Assembly (NCBI RefSeq): GCF_947503465.1 | Contig: NZ_CANNDN010000001.1 | Span: forward strand, 1 to 64,000 | Direction: 5' to 3' | DNA length: 64,000 nt | Source of the DNA: an uncultured Tateyamaria sp. | Lineage (GTDB): Bacteria > Pseudomonadota > Alphaproteobacteria > Rhodobacterales > Rhodobacteraceae | Shown: positions 63,883 to 64,000 of the stretch, one piece after another | Layout: each line of letters opens with the position of its first letter | How positions within the stretch are numbered: the stretch's first letter is position 1 | The notes under the pieces: model-generated | Told to the model about the DNA's origin: nothing | The model's input: the letters and a program-made list of their open reading frames with translations, nothing else | Databases searched by the model: none | Program-made: the position numbers and the translations under genes

Positions 63883-64000
63883 CTACTTATGCGTCTTCTC
63901 GCCCTCGCCAGCGGCCGAACCAAAGGCAATCAGGTTGGCGACGTCAATCTCGCGCCCGCCGCGGGCCTCTTTCCGTTTGGCCGCCGCGCGTTGTTCCAGC
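63883..64000 (-). CDS. 3' end of an unidentified gene (partial)
   Basis: The minus strand from the window edge is open for 38 codons to a TAG at 63883-63885. The visible C-terminus '...KRKEARGGREIDVANLIAF' continues with 'GSAAGEGEKTHK'. It is basic then acidic, and coding composition is good. I cannot identify the family from this fragment. Confidence 0.5.
   Translation of the reverse strand, partial: LEQRAAAKRKEARGGREIDVANLIAFGSAAGEGEKTHK

Overview
The window looks like a chromosomal segment of a Roseobacter-type member of the Rhodobacteraceae (marine Alphaproteobacteria). The evidence is the high GC content, a SAM-II riboswitch in front of metZ, GTP cyclohydrolase FolE2, glyQ and glyS with two small genes between them, a TRAP transporter, a SoxB-type sarcosine oxidase subunit, an aa3-type oxidase subunit I and many EamA, GST, CaiB and GntR family genes. 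I see no prophage, CRISPR array, insertion sequence or plasmid backbone. Most of the window is housekeeping and metabolic, with short dispersed repeats between genes.

Layout. 1-5.1 kb: 3' part of ftsY with a hexamer repeat coding Glu-Pro, a DMT transporter, YciB, a Popeye-like membrane cyclic-nucleotide-binding protein, a GST and an alpha/beta hydrolase. 5.2-8.3 kb: SAM-II riboswitch, intrinsic terminator and metZ, then folE2 and a DUF1127 protein. 8.3-13.7 kb: TrkH, coupled to a ThDP enzyme, then a small secreted protein and a SPOR/peptidoglycan-binding protein whose trypsin-like domain has lost its catalytic residues. 13.9-20.7 kb: glyQ-VOC-DUF-glyS and a PPDK-like enzyme. 20.8-24.8 kb: a cell wall hydrolase, folB (with an extra C-terminal domain), folP and glmM. 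24.9-30.8 kb: a small DMT/ABM/NIPSNAP operon divergent from an ArsR-like regulator; ilvC divergent from two coupled Lrp genes across a long dyad; a class V aminotransferase. 30.9-37.8 kb: a UbiH-type monooxygenase, a HAD phosphatase, a GntR regulator, a predicted c-di-GMP-binding MshEN-GT2 glycosyltransferase, carA, a GatB/YqeY protein and a DUF2244 protein. 37.9-47.2 kb: two paralogous peptidoglycan-binding proteins, ctaD, a PA14/RTX/Hint protein, lipB, a FrnE-like DsbA protein and tRNA-Leu(GAG). 47.4-52.8 kb: CaiB-type CoA transferase, FAD monooxygenase, AraC regulator and acetyl-CoA synthetase. 53.2-60.2 kb: TRAP DctPQM with a UPF0261 (Tm-1-like) protein, dusA, a TauE/SafE permease and a PhyH-like dioxygenase. 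60.3-64 kb: DUF1289, ruvX, ccmI, a lone soxB and the 3' end of an unidentified gene.

Functional links. Folate synthesis is represented by folE2, folB and folP. SAM-responsive methionine synthesis is represented by metZ. Cell envelope functions include glmM, the SleB-like hydrolase, three peptidoglycan-binding-domain proteins and the MshEN glycosyltransferase. Three families of short repeats run through the window: a 16-bp palindrome (four copies, one in frame inside glmM), a hairpin ending in CCCTACG (four units, one in frame inside glyS) and a REP-like element that starts a few bases after stop codons. The most unusual observations are the MshEN-GT2 fusion, the inactive trypsin-like domain, the low-GC in-frame segment of glyS, the PPDK-like enzyme with altered nucleotide-domain residues, the FolB C-terminal extension and the Lrp operator-like dyad.
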